Shown in pieces: positions 4,908 to 6,742 of a DNA stretch of 6,742 nucleotides. The position numbers and the translations under genes are program-made. The stretch is from an uncultured bacterium (GTDB lineage Bacteria; Hydrogenedentota; Hydrogenedentia; Hydrogenedentales; SLHB01). The stretch is from contig CALEZK010000327.1 in the NCBI GenBank assembly GCA_937928585.1, positions 1-6,742 of the forward strand, given 5' to 3'. The notes under the pieces are model-generated. The model saw nothing but the letters and a program-made list of their open reading frames with translations. It had not been told where the DNA came from and searched no databases. Numbering within the stretch: the first letter of the stretch is position 1; the number at the start of each line of letters is the position of its first letter.

Positions 4908-6742
4908 TTAAGCGCTTGTCCGATCCTCGCGAGAGAACAATCGATATAAGACGGGCAAAACGACGAGTGTCAGAAGTGTTGACGAGATGATTCCACCAAT
5001 GACGACGGTGGCTAAGGGCCGTTGAACTTCCGCTCCCGTGCCGGTAGCAATTGCCATCGGCACAAAACCGAGGGAGGCGACGAGTGCCGTCATGAGTACT
5101 GGACGGAGCCGAGTGATGGCCCCCTGGGTAATCGCCTCATCAAGTCCGACCCCATCGGCACGCAGCTTTTGGATGAACGAAATCATCACCAATCCATTCA
5201 ATACCGCGACACCGGAGAGCGCTATAAAGCCGACCCCTGCCGAAATAGACAACGGTATGCCACGTAGCCAAAGCGCGAGGATTCCGCCGGTGAGCGCCAG
5301 TGGCACGCCGGTAAACACCAGAAGTGAGTCCTTCACGTTGCCGAACATCATGAACAACAGAACGAAGATTAGCAGCAGAGCGATCGGGACGACTATTTGG
5401 AGCCGTCGCGCCGCGGAGATCATTTGTTCGAACTGCCCACCCCAAGTGGTCCAGTTTCCCGCGGGAACGTTTACCTGGCTTCGGATCGCGCGTTCCGCTT
5501 CGGCAACGAAGGAGCCAATGTCCCGTCCGCGCACGTTGGCCGTGACCACTACGCGCCGCTTGCCGTTTTCCCTGCTGATTTGGTTTGGGCCGGGCGCAAG
5601 CTGGAAATCCGCGACCGACTCCAGAGAAACGTAGCGGGCGGAACTCGATGTGTCCGTGGCCTCGATCTGCACCTCCCTTGCAGGCGTATCGGATTCCATT
5701 GGCAACGGCACGGGAATCCGCTTGAGCGCATCGATGCGTTCCCGTTGTTCTTCAGGCAACCGGACAACAAGTTCGAAACGACGATCGCCTTCAAATACCT
5801 CACCTGCGCTCTTGCCACCAACCGCTACTTCAATGACCTCCTGCACGTCGGAAACGTTCATACCCAACCGTGCAATGGCGCGCCTGTTCGGCACAATACT
5901 GAGCACGGGCAGCCCGGTCACCTGCTCGACTTTTACATCCGATGCGCCGGGGACCTTTTCCATAACTTCGGAAACCTCTTGTGCGGTCGACAGCAGGATG
6001 TCCAGATCATCTCCAAAGACCTTCACGGCCACGTCTGAACGGACGCCCGCGATGAGTTCGTTAAAGCGCATTTGGATGGGTTGTGTAATTTCATAGTTGT
6101 TGCCGGGGATCTTCGTGATGAGTTCTTCAAGTTCCGCAACGAGTTCACTCTTGAGCTTCGATTGATCCGGCCAGTCCTCTCGAGGCTTTAGCATGACAAA
6201 GTTGTCCGAGACACTGGGCGGCATCGGGTCCGTGGCTATTTCAGCGGTGCCTATCTTTGCAAAGACAGTGTCGACTTCGGGCATGCCCTTGATCGCTTTC
6301 TCCAGCGTATCCTGCATATCAATCGCCTGCGTCAGACTAGTCCCAGGGATTCGCAATGCGTGCAGCGCGATGTCGCCCTCGTCAAGACTTGGTATGAATT
6401 CACGTCCCATCCCAAATCCCACGGCGCCGCACAAGAGGACCAGGGCAACCGCGGCCGCCACGACCGGCGCTTTCATGCGCATTGCGAGGTCGAGCGTTGG
6501 CACATACATGCGTTTGATTGCCCGAACAATGAAATTTTCCTTCTCGGAAACTTTCCCGGTCATAAATAGCGCCACGGCTGCCGGAACGAATGTGACCGAG
6601 AAAATCATGGCCCCAAGCAGAGCAGCAAGCACTGTAAACGCCATGGGTTGGAACATCTTCCCTTCGACGCCGGTCAGCGTAAGAATCGGAAGGTAGACAA
6701 TCATGATGATGAGTTGGCCATACAAAATGGCGCGGCGGGTTT
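4908..6742 (-). CDS. czcA: CzcA-type heavy-metal RND efflux pump, N-terminus cut off by window edge
   Basis: Inner-membrane proton-driven pump of the HME-RND family that, with a periplasmic adaptor and outer-membrane channel, expels divalent metal from the periplasm. 610 C-terminal residues are visible and the frame stays open to the right edge; the family is about 1,030-1,070 residues, so some 430 residues, including the TM4 proton-relay acids, are outside. The internal TTG at 6725 is not the start. Visible parts in order: YLPILTLTGVEGKMF at the TM5 region, TM6 and TM7, the second periplasmic loop starting REFIPSLDEGDIALHALRIPG, then TM8-TM12, with VLLFMMFGNVKDSLLVFTGV and GFIALSGVAVLNGLVMISFI. 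Compared from memory with CusA, the substrate Met positions 573 and 623 are Val (in DPMPPSVSD) and Glu (in RFNELIAGV), as in Zn/Co/Cd-type CzcA proteins, so a copper pump is unlikely. It is the first visible gene of the operon. Confidence 0.93.
   Translation of the reverse strand, partial: TRRAILYGQLIIMIVYLPILTLTGVEGKMFQPMAFTVLAALLGAMIFSVTFVPAAVALFMTGKVSEKENFIVRAIKRMYVPTLDLAMRMKAPVVAAAVALVLLCGAVGFGMGREFIPSLDEGDIALHALRIPGTSLTQAIDMQDTLEKAIKGMPEVDTVFAKIGTAEIATDPMPPSVSDNFVMLKPREDWPDQSKLKSELVAELEELITKIPGNNYEITQPIQMRFNELIAGVRSDVAVKVFGDDLDILLSTAQEVSEVMEKVPGASDVKVEQVTGLPVLSIVPNRRAIARLGMNVSDVQEVIEVAVGGKSAGEVFEGDRRFELVVRLPEEQRERIDALKRIPVPLPMESDTPAREVQIEATDTSSSARYVSLESVADFQLAPGPNQISRENGKRRVVVTANVRGRDIGSFVAEAERAIRSQVNVPAGNWTTWGGQFEQMISAARRLQIVVPIALLLIFVLLFMMFGNVKDSLLVFTGVPLALTGGILALWLRGIPLSISAGVGFIALSGVAVLNGLVMISFIQKLRADGVGLDEAITQGAITRLRPVLMTALVASLGFVPMAIATGTGAEVQRPLATVVIGGIISSTLLTLVVLPVLYRLFSREDRTSA

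Overview
The window reads as Gram-negative DNA of moderately high G+C. An RND-type efflux pump implies an inner and outer membrane, and an IS21-family element sits beside the metal genes. The genes look like those of Proteobacteria or Acidobacteria, but the sequence alone does not fix the taxon. Every supported gene lies on the minus strand, so transcription runs from high to low coordinates.

Metal-efflux operon, 6742 to 1309. In transcription order it holds four genes. (1) The C-terminal 610 residues of a CzcA-type heavy-metal RND pump, which enters from the right edge. (2) A 271-residue membrane protein with a very His/Asp-rich central loop, related in layout to the RcnA / UreH / TauE-SafE-like exporters. 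(3) A complete 747-residue P1B-type ATPase with Zn/Cd/Pb-type (P1B-2, ZntA/CadA-like) signature residues. (4) A MntR-like DtxR-family metal sensor. The spacings are 34 nt (40 nt to the start I prefer), 1 nt and 0 nt, and each downstream gene has its own Shine-Dalgarno sequence, so this is very likely one transcription unit. The ATPase would move metal from cytoplasm to periplasm and the RND pump from periplasm or membrane to the outside. The His-rich protein may bind or pass metal between them, and the regulator would sense cytosolic metal. The operon promoter and any czcB/czcC partners lie outside the window.

Insertion-sequence end, 1160 to 1. About 150 bp downstream of the regulator begins an IS21-family element. 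Its terminus (TG...CA type) carries a strictly 23-bp-periodic repeat array at 1011-1160. A candidate promoter, a perfect 8-bp inverted repeat and a strong ribosome binding site follow, then istA, which has an N-terminal HTH and a complete DDE triad but runs off the left edge. istB and the other IS end are not in the window. The stretch 1161-1308 between the IS and the operon holds no gene or convincing terminator that I can see.

The most interesting points are the pairing of a Mn-type sensor with a Zn-type pump in one tightly coupled operon, the His-rich transporter between the two pumps, a His-bearing insertion in the ATPase actuator domain, and the regular repeat array at the IS end.
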